Shown here: positions 1-9,118 of the stretch, piece after piece
How the letters are laid out: every line of letters begins with the position of its first letter
Position numbering within the stretch: the stretch's first letter is position 1
The notes under the pieces: generated by a model
Database searches by the model: none
Seen by the model: the letters and a program-made list of their open reading frames with translations, nothing else
What the model was told of the DNA's origin: nothing
Program-made: the position numbers and the translations under genes
NCBI GenBank assembly: GCA_020634855.1
Contig: JACKAU010000016.1
Span: forward strand, 124,001-188,000
DNA: 64,000 bases
Direction: 5' to 3'
From: Anaerolineales bacterium
GTDB taxonomy: Bacteria; Chloroflexota; Anaerolineae; 4572-78; J111

Positions 1-1896
1 GTGATTGGCGTGTGGGACGGCAAAGATGATTTCGTCGGCCGGCAGACCAAGCTCAGATTGATGGGGCGGAGCAACACTTTTAGTAGTGATGGCTTGATCA
101 TACAGATGGTTAATCAAGGCGGCGATTGAGCCTTGCTTGATGGCGTCGATCGGTAGATTGGTGAAGACGCTCATCCAACGATTGACATAGCGAATGTTGC
201 CGGTCAGGTCTTCCAGAACCAAACCATCACCCAAGGAATGTACCAGCGCTTCTAAGCGGCGGGTTTGTTCTTTCAACAGAATATCACTTTGGGCATATAG
301 GGCGGCATTTTCCAGGGCCATCGTCGCGTGATTGGCAAAGCTGCTCAACAGGTCGATTTCACGTTGGGAAAATGTGTAAGGCTGAGTTTTGTAGACCACT
401 AAGACCGAAAGCGGGGCATGGATCGTTTTGAGGGGAATGACGGCAATGGCCCGAACGCCTTCGGCCAGTGCGCCCGGCGCGACTTGCTCCGGCAGTTCTT
501 CGCGCTCCAGATCGATCAGATGGATCGGCTCGTTGCGCTCTATGGCCTGCCATGCGAGCCGGGCGCGGCTGTGGGATAGGATCATCCGCTCGATGTAGTC
601 GCTCGACAGGCCGCGGCTGACGCTAATTGTGAACCGCTGACTGCTCTCATCATAGGCGGCAATGGTCGATTTATCGATGTTGAGGATGTGCTCAACCTGG
701 ACAAGGATGCTGTTCAAAACGGTATCGACATCCAGACTGGAGGTCACCGCCGTACTGGTTTCAAGCAAGGTGGTCAATTCGTCCAGGCGCGCGGTGATGA
801 CCTGTTCGGTATCGATGACACTTTGAACCAACTGGCCAATCTGGTCAGGCCGGTTAGCGTAGGGGGTTAGCGGGTGGGCCGGGTTGTGCCGAGGTGGTGG
901 TTCCAATTGGCGACCCTGAATGTAAGCGGTGATAGTTTGCAGCGGTTTAACTAACCGTCTGGACAAAACAGCCCACGAAAAAACCCCGAGACCCAGGTAA
1001 AACACCATCAACCATAGGAACCCGCGCTGAAATCTATCGATCGCCGCAAAAGCCACATCGGTAGGGCGGCTGACCACCACCGACCAATCGGTCTCGGCGA
1101 TAGAGGCGTAGCTGAGTAAATGTTCTTGGCCGTCGGTATCCAACTCAACCCGATTGCCGGTTGATAAAGGGAAGGCGGCGCTGGTCAGATGGGGAAAAAC
1201 CGTATCGAAATTTTCTAATAGCAACGCCGGTTCCAGTGAGGCTAGAATATTTCCCTGCGGATCAACCAGCGTGATGTTGAGATGAGGTTTGGCATTTTGC
1301 TGTAAAACAACATCGGACAGCGTTTGGCTGAGGGCTTGTAATTCCAAATTGATACCGACGATACCCAAGTATTGGCCGGTGTCATCCCATAACGGCATCA
1401 CCACCGTTACCACCGGTTTATCCGTGGTTGGCGACATACGCCCGATCGAAACAAAGGGCAGATGCTTGGTTTGGGCTTGCTGAAAGTATTGCCGAAAAGA
1501 AAAATTTTCTCCCACCGTAGAACGCACGCCGGCCGGATAATGAAATACCATCGACCCACCCTGGTCAAGGCGGTAGATCAAGTTGTAGTCAGGGTTGGTC
1601 TGTTCCACAATTTGAAAGAGGGCGGCCATTTGGTCCGGATCGGCGGCCAGAACCGCAGGCTGCTCGGCCAGATATTGAACCACTTGGCGAGGTCGCTCCA
1701 CGGCCGATTGGGTTTCCTGGGCGATGGCTTGAGCCAGGGCGAGATCGGTAAATTGGGTTTCGGTGGTCAAGTTTTGATTGGTGGTCATGGCGAAGATGAT
1801 CCCGGCCGCAAAGACCAGCAACACTGAGAGGAGGTAAAGCGAAAGTAATTGCCACCGTAAATCGTGGCTCGATAATAATGATACTTTTTTGAACAT
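1..1896 (-). CDS. Membrane sensor with CACHE, GAF and PAS domains (3' end outside window)
   Basis: This is the first 632 codons of a minus-strand gene that runs off the left edge, starting at the ATG at 1896 (MFKKVSLLSS). A membrane segment lies at about residues 16-36. It is followed by an extracellular dCACHE-like sensing region to about 300, a second membrane segment near 310-330 and a HAMP-like linker. A GAF domain covers about 400-545, and a PAS domain begins near 560 after a short helix (LLKEQTRRLEALVHSLGDGL). The effector lies beyond the edge and could be a histidine kinase, PP2C phosphatase or cyclase. The role inferred is sensing a small extracellular ligand and signalling inside the cell. 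The domain order is clear by eye; the output class is unknown. Confidence 0.8.
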   Translation of the reverse strand, partial: MFKKVSLLSSHDLRWQLLSLYLLSVLLVFAAGIIFAMTTNQNLTTETQFTDLALAQAIAQETQSAVERPRQVVQYLAEQPAVLAADPDQMAALFQIVEQTNPDYNLIYRLDQGGSMVFHYPAGVRSTVGENFSFRQYFQQAQTKHLPFVSIGRMSPTTDKPVVTVVMPLWDDTGQYLGIVGINLELQALSQTLSDVVLQQNAKPHLNITLVDPQGNILASLEPALLLENFDTVFPHLTSAAFPLSTGNRVELDTDGQEHLLSYASIAETDWSVVVSRPTDVAFAAIDRFQRGFLWLMVFYLGLGVFSWAVLSRRLVKPLQTITAYIQGRQLEPPPRHNPAHPLTPYANRPDQIGQLVQSVIDTEQVITARLDELTTLLETSTAVTSSLDVDTVLNSILVQVEHILNIDKSTIAAYDESSQRFTISVSRGLSSDYIERMILSHSRARLAWQAIERNEPIHLIDLEREELPEQVAPGALAEGVRAIAVIPLKTIHAPLSVLVVYKTQPYTFSQREIDLLSSFANHATMALENAALYAQSDILLKEQTRRLEALVHSLGDGLVLEDLTGNIRYVNRWMSVFTNLPIDAIKQGSIAALINHLYDQAITTKSVAPPHQSELGLPADEIIFAVPHANH

Positions 1897-2001
1897 GACC
1901 GTAATAATTGAACCCGTCAACGTAGATCGGGTTAAGATACGAAAACCAACAAATAACGTTGCCTACGGTGGGTCTTAATTTGGCGTAGGGGGCCATTCAC
2001 C

Positions 2002-3108
2002 TTAAGCGCCATCTTGAATGTACTTGAAACCAACCTCCAGCGACATTTCGGCTTTGGCCAACTCTTTGCCTAAATAGGCCGCGTGACTCAACTCGGTTAC
2101 CCAACCCCGGTTGAGTATCGTCAAATAAATTGCCCTGGCCGTTTGGCCTTCGATAACTCCTAATAACCGGTCATTGTAGCTGTAGTACTCAACATTGATA
2201 ATTCCTTGGGGGGGGATTGGCAAGATGACAAAGTAGCCGGCTTTATCCAGCTTGATGATTTCGTCGAAGTCAGCGGCCAAGATGGTTTCTACCGCTGAGG
2301 TGTCGGGGGTCGCGGCCTCATTACAATGACTACAGCCACAGGGCGCGGCCTGGCAGCTAGATAAGGTTTCGATTTGGGCGCTGATTTCACCTACATCCTC
2401 GCACCCGATCATATTCACAATCTGAACCTGATGCCGGAATTGCTCGATTTCGGCTTCGACCACATTTCGCAGGAAAGGTCGTTTACCCGGCGCTTTGATA
2501 ATCCGTCCCTTCGCATCGACCCCGTTTTGAGCCAATGCTAATAGCGTTTGACCGGTTTGATGCCCTTTCGATTCCGCCCCGCACACAATTAAATGTCGTA
2601 AAGCCGGATTGGTTATCATATTTTTAATGATCTTATCCAGACCGATGTTCTCCGTTTCGGTCTTGCCGACGATGGCTAAGCCGCTTGGTTTATGAGCCGC
2701 TATCTTATCCACCAAATCAACACTGGCCAAGGTCGAGACCGCTACGGACGCAGCCGGAGCCACCACCACATAGTCACCCACCACAGGCGGCCAGTCGTCT
2801 TCATTTATTTGAAAATCACACCGTAAAGACAACGGCGCAAATTGGGGAAATGCCCCGGCCAATAGATTTTGAGCAACGGCCGGATAACAATGGGCGCATC
2901 CCAGGCAACTATATTGCACCGGTTGCATATGGGCTGCCCATTTGGTGAGGTCATTATGAAAGGCTAAGGCCGACTCCGCGTCCATAATCGGCAGCACCGC
3001 CGCCAGATGATCAAGGGTGGCCTGCATACAGCCACATTTAAGACATTTGGGTAGTTGAATTCCTGTTTCAAGTTCGCTGCGTATTGTTTGAAATAGTGGT
3101 AATGGCAT
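2002..3108 (-). CDS. MtrA-like corrinoid protein (tetrahydromethanopterin S-methyltransferase subunit A family)
   Basis: A 368-residue protein counted from the ATG at 3108, which has a GGAG eight bases upstream; an earlier in-frame start at 3162 would overlap the upstream gene. The central part (about residues 105-240) matches archaeal MtrA: WPPVVGDYVV, then KTETENIGLDKIIKNMI, then CGAESKGHQTGQTLLAL. His183 in GHQTGQ aligns with the cobalamin-ligating His84 of methanogen MtrA. Two Cys-rich motifs precede this (CLKCGCM near 22, CLGCAHC near 68) and CGCSHC follows near 275. The C-terminal part resembles the DUF4346 module of bacterial relatives. In methanogens MtrA carries a methyl-corrinoid for methyl transfer to coenzyme M. 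There is no membrane anchor and no other Mtr subunit here, so the bacterial role is unknown. Confidence 0.8.
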   Translation of the reverse strand: MPLPLFQTIRSELETGIQLPKCLKCGCMQATLDHLAAVLPIMDAESALAFHNDLTKWAAHMQPVQYSCLGCAHCYPAVAQNLLAGAFPQFAPLSLRCDFQINEDDWPPVVGDYVVVAPAASVAVSTLASVDLVDKIAAHKPSGLAIVGKTETENIGLDKIIKNMITNPALRHLIVCGAESKGHQTGQTLLALAQNGVDAKGRIIKAPGKRPFLRNVVEAEIEQFRHQVQIVNMIGCEDVGEISAQIETLSSCQAAPCGCSHCNEAATPDTSAVETILAADFDEIIKLDKAGYFVILPIPPQGIINVEYYSYNDRLLGVIEGQTARAIYLTILNRGWVTELSHAAYLGKELAKAEMSLEVGFKYIQDGA

Positions 3109-3133
3109 GTCACACGCTCCGATTGCTTTGTAC

Positions 3134-3598
3134 CTACAACTCGTAACGTCCAGTGAGGTCAATCTCTCTTAAGGCGTCATCAATCGCCTGGGCTAATCCG
3201 GCGGGTTCATCGGTCCCGATACGATATTGTTTGCCGCTCTTCATATGCAGTTCAATAGCCGATAAACCCGAAACATTGTATAGCCAGCCGTGGGGCGTAT
3301 ATCTAATCCCCCAGCCGTAGTACCAGGGATTCTTGACCGGCCGAAAGGTCTCGATCTCTTTTAAGAGAAACTGCTTATGGATGAGGCCCAACCCATAGTA
3401 AAGTTTAACCAGCCGGTCATCGACAGTTACGGTCAAAGTTGGAAATAACGCCAGCGTGATAAGCAAAATGATCAGCACAGCCAGAACAATGGGGTTGAAG
3501 TAGGTCACAATAGCCAAGTAGCTGATAAACAATATCATGACACTATATATGAAAAGGAGTAAATAACCAATCTGAGTATGTTTGTATTTTTTTCTCAT
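3134..3598 (-). CDS. Small membrane protein with PH-like cytoplasmic domain
   Basis: A 154-residue protein with two hydrophobic segments at about 10-30 and 36-56, forming a short hairpin. A soluble domain follows that starts LTVTVDDRLVKLYYG and contains KNPWYYGWGIRY and ELHMKSGKQYRIGTDEP. This layout (two helices plus a beta-rich domain ending in a helix) is that of bacterial PH or YcxB-type proteins. It lies 25 bases upstream of the MtrA-like gene on the same strand and probably shares its transcript. Function unknown; the domain call is by pattern only. Confidence 0.65.
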   Translation of the reverse strand: MRKKYKHTQIGYLLLFIYSVMILFISYLAIVTYFNPIVLAVLIILLITLALFPTLTVTVDDRLVKLYYGLGLIHKQFLLKEIETFRPVKNPWYYGWGIRYTPHGWLYNVSGLSAIELHMKSGKQYRIGTDEPAGLAQAIDDALREIDLTGRYEL

Positions 3599-3645
3599 TT
3601 GCTTCTACTAAATGACTGGCGCTCCCTGTTACTCAAACTTTCATC

Positions 3646-4275
3646 CTAAACAAACACCTCACTGATGGGCGCGTTACCTTTATACAGCTCATAAATCTTG
3701 TTAATATGAGCCTCGCTTTGTAGGCATCGCCAAATAATCTTTGCTACATCCAACCTTGATATGACTTGTTTATCGGGATCGTTCGGTCGTTTAGTGGTAA
3801 TTAATCCCGTACCGTCATCGTCAGTCAGGCGACCCGGCCTTAATATCGTATATGGGAGACCGGATTGTATCAAATATTCATCGGCAAAATATTTAGCGAC
3901 TAGATATGGCTTGATTACCTTCGGCCCGTTATCGGGATTATCAGCCCCCCTGGAGCTTACCATTATGAAATGCTCAATGGCGTTGGAATGAGCATAATCA
4001 ATTGCTTTTCGAGCGCCCCACAAATCGACAAGTAATGTTTTATCATATCCCGTACTCGCTCCAGAACCCGCCGAAAAAATTACGCTGTTACAATTGTTGA
4101 ACACGAAACCAAACTCTTCCTCGAGGTTAGCTTCAATCACGTCTACGCCATTTATTTCTGGCAATTTACGTTTATCCCGCACCATAGCCATTGTCGGAAT
4201 TTCCGATGCAGCTAACATCGGCAACAATAATTTTCCTATCTGCCCACTACTACCAATCAGCAATGTTTTTTTCAT
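3646..4275 (-). CDS. NAD(P)-binding atypical SDR (NmrA/YwnB-like)
   Basis: A 209-residue Rossmann protein. The dinucleotide-binding loop is GSSGQIG near the N-terminus, and VIFSAGSGAST and the segment HFIMVSSRGADNP follow. A Tyr-x-x-x-Lys-like element (YLVAKYFADEYL) and TILRPGRLTDDDGTG complete the pattern of atypical SDRs of the NAD(P)H-binding (PF13460) type, similar in length to YwnB/YhfK proteins. Such proteins bind NADP and are often stress linked; the substrate is unknown. No operon partner is obvious: the next upstream gene is on the other side of a 117-base gap. Confidence 0.8.
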   Translation of the reverse strand: MKKTLLIGSSGQIGKLLLPMLAASEIPTMAMVRDKRKLPEINGVDVIEANLEEEFGFVFNNCNSVIFSAGSGASTGYDKTLLVDLWGARKAIDYAHSNAIEHFIMVSSRGADNPDNGPKVIKPYLVAKYFADEYLIQSGLPYTILRPGRLTDDDGTGLITTKRPNDPDKQVISRLDVAKIIWRCLQSEAHINKIYELYKGNAPISEVFV

Positions 4276-4392
4276 CGAAATAAGCCTTGTAAAATTTATT
4301 TATGTCGCCCGCAAAAACAGATATCGCCCAGACGTTTGGTTCGCAGGCGATAATATAGTACAGCGGAATTGGCATCCTGTGTAACCACTGGG

Positions 4393-4794
4393 TTATGTGA
4401 ATTTACGCATGCGCTGTTCTAACGCTGATCTAAACTTCTCCACATCACCTTCGCATGCTTCAACTTCCGCTTTGCCCATGAGCTTTATTAACTCTTTATT
4501 CGTTTCAGCCACCACTGCCGGAAAATCTTCTTTGACAACCGCCTTCAATGAGCCGGTAATTTTATTTTTATATACCGTTTCAATCGGGACAGGAATGGTG
4601 GCCTGACATGCCTTCCATTCCGTTTTTTGCTTTACCCCTGAGTAGACAATGGCACACAAGGCACACGACTCGATGCCTGAAACAAAATCCTTCGCAGCTT
4701 GGACGCCGATACTCCAATCCGCATTCCAAATCAAATATATCTTTTCAATATTTTCGTAGCCATTTGTCACAAGATTATCATCATTTCTCATCAT
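4393..4794 (-). CDS. Conserved hypothetical protein with CALC motif
   Basis: A 133-residue protein, not recognised with certainty. It has a beta-strand start (IEKIYLIWNAD), a Cys-x-x-Cys pair (SCALCAIVYSG), a second Cys after a Trp (EWKACQATIPVPIETVY) and a charged helical tail (about 85-133). The pattern of an IYLxxNAD strand, CxLC and WKxC is seen in small cytosolic bacterial proteins of unknown function. The start is one of two adjacent ATGs. No clear operon partner. Confidence 0.55.
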   Translation of the reverse strand: MMRNDDNLVTNGYENIEKIYLIWNADWSIGVQAAKDFVSGIESCALCAIVYSGVKQKTEWKACQATIPVPIETVYKNKITGSLKAVVKEDFPAVVAETNKELIKLMGKAEVEACEGDVEKFRSALEQRMRKFT

Positions 4795-4885
4795 CTATTG
4801 AGCGGTTTTTTCTCTTGAACAGAACTTTTGCAAAAATCCAGGTGACCGTCACTTATTAACGAAGGGTTAGGTCGCTGAATTGCCC

Positions 4886-5278
4886 TCATAAGGCCTCGAC
4901 GATCGTTCCTTGGTGATAAACGGCCATCCATCCTTCCTGAGATCGACGCCAAAGTGTGGCTCGGCGAGTCACCCGTGCACCTTGGTGCAGCGTATACGTC
5001 AGAAGATAGTTGTCCGGCGCAATCTCTTGGCAGTAAAAGTCGCCGGTTTGCCATTCATCTTCGTGCGGCGCCGAATAACGCTGAACGAGTGTATCAATCA
5101 CATACGCTCTGCTGTAGCGGCGGCCTGATGCGCCCACTTCCCAAAAATCCTGTACGGTCATAGCCTCGAACGCCTCTCGCGTCGTCCCGTGTTCGGGGCG
5201 GTGAAAGATCGGCTCCCGGCTTATCAACTCTCGCTGGACAGCGATCAATTCTGCGGCGGTTTGGCGTCTGGGTTCCAT
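4886..5278 (-). CDS. SnoaL/DUF4440-like NTF2-fold protein
   Basis: A 130-residue protein with the SnoaL/DUF4440 pattern: an N-terminal helix with ELIAVQRELISREPIFHRPE, then MTVQDFWEVGASGRRYSR, then beta strands NYLLTYTLHQGARVTRRATLWRR and WMAVYHQGTIVE. Members of this fold are small dimeric binding or enzyme domains with a cone-shaped pocket. No catalytic role can be assigned. A diverged copy of a 106-base repeat (also found at about 13856) lies just upstream of its start. Confidence 0.75.
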   Translation of the reverse strand: MEPRRQTAAELIAVQRELISREPIFHRPEHGTTREAFEAMTVQDFWEVGASGRRYSRAYVIDTLVQRYSAPHEDEWQTGDFYCQEIAPDNYLLTYTLHQGARVTRRATLWRRSQEGWMAVYHQGTIVEAL

Positions 5279-5304
5279 GATTTACTTCTCTGCCTCTCTT
5301 TAAC

Positions 5305-5410
5305 GGCCTAACGGTGCGGACGCTAAGCGACGAACATTCCGCGGACGAACTGCGAGTACGGCAACGAAAGCGCCATCGTTTCACCAGCGGGTTCTCCCGC
5401 CAACGAGCGT
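5305..5410 (+). repeat. 106-bp interspersed repeat, copy A
   Basis: Begins GGCCTAACGGTGCGGACGCT. It aligns without gaps over about 105 bases to the copy at 13856, with roughly two thirds of positions the same. Shared blocks include CTAAGC, ACTGCGAG or GCTGCGAG, GGTTCTCC and GCGAGC or ACGAGC. The remaining sequence to 5650 shows no gene. A weak hairpin (ACGGGC/GCCCGT near 5590-5611) could end helicase transcription on the minus strand. Confidence 0.6.
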
Positions 5411-5650
5411 CTCCATGTAATTTTCGTGGGAATAAGTTGTGGACACAGAAGAAATTGGTTTGAGGATTAAATCGGTTGGAAGCGAGCAAAATGTGGCAAT
5501 CCGATCAAAAGTGATACCGGTATTGTACCCGAAATTCGCTCAAAATGACAAGGAACTGAGGTCAATTTCGGCCACAAAACAAAGCCCCACGGGCCAAACA
5601 GCCCGTAGAGCCTCTATTTCTACATTCTACATTCTCTATTCTTCATTCCC

Positions 5651-8359
5651 TCACCACAACTCGCCCCTACTCACCCCCTCCCACTCTTTCATCCGCCCCA
5701 CAGCCTTATCAAGGCGCTCATCGAGTCCGCCTCTAGGCGTCGCCTCACAATAATAAACGGATCTCCAGATCTCATCCAGCCACTCGGTGGCAATATCTCG
5801 GACATTGGCCCTGCCCGTGGTATGGGTTTCCACCAGGAAATCCAGATACATTTCCGTAAAGTCCATCAACCCGCTGGCATTGAACCTAAGCACCGTCTGA
5901 AAAAAAACATCGCGCGGCAGCGAGTGATATCGGCTGGCCAGGTACAGCAAGTCATGGCGAAACAGCAGGATGCATTGACTATCGCGTATAAACAGAGACG
6001 TAGCGGCAAACCAGATAGCTTTATTCCACAGTTCACTGCGTCCGCGTAATTCCCTAAACGGCTCTAACAATCTATTCTTGTCATCTCCGCCTTCTTCTTC
6101 AACAATCTGCTTCTCTTGCCGACCAATTTGATCCTTTAGATCGCGCAAATCCGAACCCGCCATCAGCGTAGAGAATAGCTCTTGGGCCTGTTCATTGCTT
6201 TCTTTAGCCGCTTCAATATCCTGTTGTTCTAAATGCGCCTCACCGCTTTCCAACAACTCCTGAATCGCCTGTTTGGTCTTGGCCCGAAAGATCTTTTCTT
6301 CCAACCGTTTTTGCTGTAGGCAAGACGCTTCGTCATCCATGCCGCCTAATATTTTTTGCGCTTCCGCCACCGATACTTCCGCATCCCCTAACCGATCATG
6401 GGTCAAATGTTCCTCAACATTCCGCCAATGGCTGTGAATCCGCTCAAGGTTATCCGGGACAAAGTGGGTATCGGTCAGCTTGGCCAACAACTCAGCCAAA
6501 TCAAGTCGATCCGCACTATTCAAATCCAGACACAAATAATCCGGCGAGTCAATTTGTTCCAGAACAATCAAGGTATGTGTGGATCGGCTTAGCGCCACCC
6601 GCACCATATCAACGACTCGCCGAGCCTCTAACGCCAACAAATTACCTTGCTGCGGTTGCCAATCACACCCATTTTGCTGTTCCACGACAGCCTGCATCAC
6701 TGTATCAAGCCCCCACAGAAAAATGATTTTGCGATCCAACCCCTTGATCTGCTGCGGATTGTACAGCAGCGCCGTCGCGGTTTTTCTTAATTTCTTGCGG
6801 GGCAATCGGTCAATAACCGTGGTAAAAGAATCATCCAGATCGATAAACGCCGCATTGGGATATTTCTCAGTAATCTCCGTAAAAAATTTCATCCAACCGG
6901 CATCGTTAATACGGCATCGCCCCAGCAAAGACTCCTCACCGCCGGCTCCATCTTCCTCAATTTCCATCCGAGACCCGGACTGCGGTCTAATCTCTTTCGG
7001 GATACCAAACGCCCGGTACAGTTCCCATGATTGCTCAATCAGTTCGGCCAACCGCCGAGGGCTGCGCCGTTGTTGCGCTATCGAAACCGCTCTTGTAGCG
7101 CCATTCTGCAACGCCCTGGTTACCTCGCCCCCTAAAGTAGCTTTAAAAAAGTTCTTGGTAATGCCCCAATCAAATCCGCTGGGATGAAGAATTTGCGACT
7201 CATCCCCCGCTGCCAGAAATGAAAACGGGAAGGGCTGCTTTTGCCCTACGACCAACTTACCCAGTTGGGTCAAAAGCGCCATCTCCAGCAGCGTAAAATC
7301 TTGGACTTCATCCACCACAACTGCTTTCAGATGTTTGGCTTCAGGTAACCGGTCGGGCTGTTTGAGAAACGTTTTTAAGGCCTGATAGGCCATCTGTTGG
7401 TCAGGAAAGAGACCCGCGTCTTTAGCCTCGAGCGCCAAGGCCCAGGCGCTGCGCATATCTGCTTCTTCAAGAATGGGACTCTCCCTAAACGTTTGCCGGC
7501 GAATATCGATGTACACTCGCTCATCAATAATTCCCTCCTGGCATGGCGGAATCGGATAGGTCAAACCATCGCGCTGCCATTCCAAAGGCAGCGCCATCCC
7601 CAAAATATAGGCCCGCATCTCCATCCAAAGCAGGTCAAGGTGATCCTTCCATCGCCCTAGCTTCGATTGGATACGGTGGCTCCGGCAATAATTTTCAAAT
7701 TCAGCTCTGGCCGAGGCTAAATCCTTTCGACTCACAACCTTATCTAAAATTTTATTTTTGAGCTGTTGCAGCGTAAAAACCTCAACATGCCCCTCATTAA
7801 ACACATGAGCATCAAAAAACAGTCTGGCCTTTTCAGCCAACCCGGACGTGTACGTGACATACCAAATAGGACCGGGATTGCTATGGCCGTTAATATTTTT
7901 CTGCCATAAATCCTGGATGGCATACTGGATCGCCACCGTTTTGCCGCAGCCGGGCGCGCCTTGCACCATACAGACCGATAAATTGTGCCCATGCCCAAAG
8001 TGGGTAAATTCTCGACTAACCAGCACCTGTTCGGGGCCACGCGGGTCAATATCGTCCACCCATTTTTCAATATACAAATCGTTTTTACACAAATCAAGCG
8101 GAGACGAAGTTTGGTCGTGCAGCCGCACATCACGCGCATAAATCGTCCCGTTTTGCGGAAACCACCACAAATAATAATGGTTTCCTTGTAAAGGCGTCCG
8201 GCGCCATTTAACCTCATAGCCGGCCGTACCTTTAACCACCAGCGAACTGCCGCCATTAAGCGCCAACTGAAGCAAGGTCCAGTTTAGCTTTTGGCCAAGA
8301 TTGTGCCGTTCGGCATGAGCGTGTACGTCAGGGTGAATAAGTAATTTGTTCGTATACAT
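5651..8359 (-). CDS. Superfamily 1 (UvrD/Rep-like) helicase-type protein with unusual N-terminal domain
   Basis: About 902 residues from the ATG at 8359 (GGAG nine bases upstream). Walker A is GAPGCGKT at about 134-141. Walker B/motif II is VVVDEVQDF near 349-355 and motif III is AGDESQ near 385. Downstream motifs include QQRRSPRRLAEL, NPQQIKGLDRKIIF and RVALSRSTHTLIVLE, the last being a variant of the usual SF1 motif VI. Residues 1-75 form a separate small domain (GYEVKWRRTPLQGNHYYLWW) that resembles RelE/HigB-type toxin folds. A charged helical stretch (about 655-770) separates the motor from an all-helical C-terminus. It probably unwinds or tracks nucleic acid. It shares a strand with the helical protein upstream, 79 bases away; their pairing suggests a defence or repair module, which is inference. 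Confidence 0.75.
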   Translation of the reverse strand: MYTNKLLIHPDVHAHAERHNLGQKLNWTLLQLALNGGSSLVVKGTAGYEVKWRRTPLQGNHYYLWWFPQNGTIYARDVRLHDQTSSPLDLCKNDLYIEKWVDDIDPRGPEQVLVSREFTHFGHGHNLSVCMVQGAPGCGKTVAIQYAIQDLWQKNINGHSNPGPIWYVTYTSGLAEKARLFFDAHVFNEGHVEVFTLQQLKNKILDKVVSRKDLASARAEFENYCRSHRIQSKLGRWKDHLDLLWMEMRAYILGMALPLEWQRDGLTYPIPPCQEGIIDERVYIDIRRQTFRESPILEEADMRSAWALALEAKDAGLFPDQQMAYQALKTFLKQPDRLPEAKHLKAVVVDEVQDFTLLEMALLTQLGKLVVGQKQPFPFSFLAAGDESQILHPSGFDWGITKNFFKATLGGEVTRALQNGATRAVSIAQQRRSPRRLAELIEQSWELYRAFGIPKEIRPQSGSRMEIEEDGAGGEESLLGRCRINDAGWMKFFTEITEKYPNAAFIDLDDSFTTVIDRLPRKKLRKTATALLYNPQQIKGLDRKIIFLWGLDTVMQAVVEQQNGCDWQPQQGNLLALEARRVVDMVRVALSRSTHTLIVLEQIDSPDYLCLDLNSADRLDLAELLAKLTDTHFVPDNLERIHSHWRNVEEHLTHDRLGDAEVSVAEAQKILGGMDDEASCLQQKRLEEKIFRAKTKQAIQELLESGEAHLEQQDIEAAKESNEQAQELFSTLMAGSDLRDLKDQIGRQEKQIVEEEGGDDKNRLLEPFRELRGRSELWNKAIWFAATSLFIRDSQCILLFRHDLLYLASRYHSLPRDVFFQTVLRFNASGLMDFTEMYLDFLVETHTTGRANVRDIATEWLDEIWRSVYYCEATPRGGLDERLDKAVGRMKEWEGVSRGELW

Positions 8360-8371
8360 TTTCAAGTTCTC

Positions 8372-8460
8372 CAGAAGAATCTAATATCAGCACATTTCGT
8401 AGTAGAAGGTTGAATTGCTCACTTCATAATTCATACTTCATAATTCATACTTCATACTCC
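8372..8460. repeat. Simple-word repeat between helicase and helical-protein genes
   Basis: Around 8418-8460 the plus strand repeats TTCATAATTCATACTTCATAA-type words of 7-9 bases. The same words recur at 46726-46790. The array runs into the stop codon of the neighbouring minus-strand gene and supplies its last codons. Confidence 0.7.
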
Positions 8461-9118
8461 CTTCCTGCTTCGCCAACTCCGCCGCCTCTTTCACACAGCG
8501 CAGCCATTGCACCAACACCTTAAACTCCGCATCCCGCTCCTTCCGGCGCTGCACGATGGCGGCCTTGGCTTGCTCCTGCACGTTATTGGTCCGGACTAAC
8601 CCTTCCACCCCGGCGGCTCCCTGCGCCAATGTTTCCGCCGGAAAGCCGTTCTTAGCCAACACCGTGGCAATCTCCGTCTGGTTCTGAGCGACTTCAAATA
8701 AGTTCCGCTGCCAGGCTACCACCAAATCCAGATTCGCCGTCTTACGTGGTTTGGATATCCGGCTGGTCCCATTCCCGTCCTTGCGTCGACCGTGCAGCCC
8801 CAACGCATTCAACCGATCCGTTTGCCCTTGAAATAGCACTACGCACGTCCGCGCTAGGGCGCTGCTTTGCTGCCAGGCTTGCTCTCGCTGCCGCTCATAA
8901 GCATTCGTCGCCCCCAATTTGGCTGACTCGGCCTGCTCTTTCGCTCGTCCCGCCGCCTTGGCTGTATTCAACAGCGATTCACCGTGCGCCCAACCTTCTT
9001 CATTGTAGCCGCGCGTTCGCATTTTCTCGGCAAAATAGGGATTGTACCGCGCCTCGTGCAGCAGTCGCTCTGTTTCGCCAATAATTGTTTTTTGTTCTTG
9101 TGTAAATCCACCAGCCAT
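8438..9118 (-). CDS. All-helical hypothetical protein, C-terminus cut by a simple repeat
   Basis: 226 residues from the ATG at 9118 (MAGGFTQEQK), preceded by AAGGAG; a longer reading to 9196 lacks a good ribosome site. It is almost entirely alpha-helical, with no membrane segments. The C-terminal part (NLFEVAQNQTEIATVLAKNG, then AAGVEGLVRTNNVQEQAKAA and LVQWLRCVKEAAELA) resembles helical proteins of unknown function common in Chloroflexota. Those normally continue with a short hydrophobic tail. Here the last codons (SMKYEL, stop) are made of the simple repeat at 8418-8460, so the native end seems replaced. It precedes the helicase on the same strand. Confidence 0.6.
   Translation of the reverse strand: MAGGFTQEQKTIIGETERLLHEARYNPYFAEKMRTRGYNEEGWAHGESLLNTAKAAGRAKEQAESAKLGATNAYERQREQAWQQSSALARTCVVLFQGQTDRLNALGLHGRRKDGNGTSRISKPRKTANLDLVVAWQRNLFEVAQNQTEIATVLAKNGFPAETLAQGAAGVEGLVRTNNVQEQAKAAIVQRRKERDAEFKVLVQWLRCVKEAAELAKQEGSMKYEL

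Noticed and set aside
2002..3162. Archaeal origin of the window because of MtrA
   Set aside because: All surrounding genes are bacterial; bacterial MtrA-like proteins are known in Chloroflexota.
5305..5410. Integron attC site (GCCTAAC word)
   Set aside because: No matching GTTAGGC end, and gene orientation around both copies does not fit cassettes.
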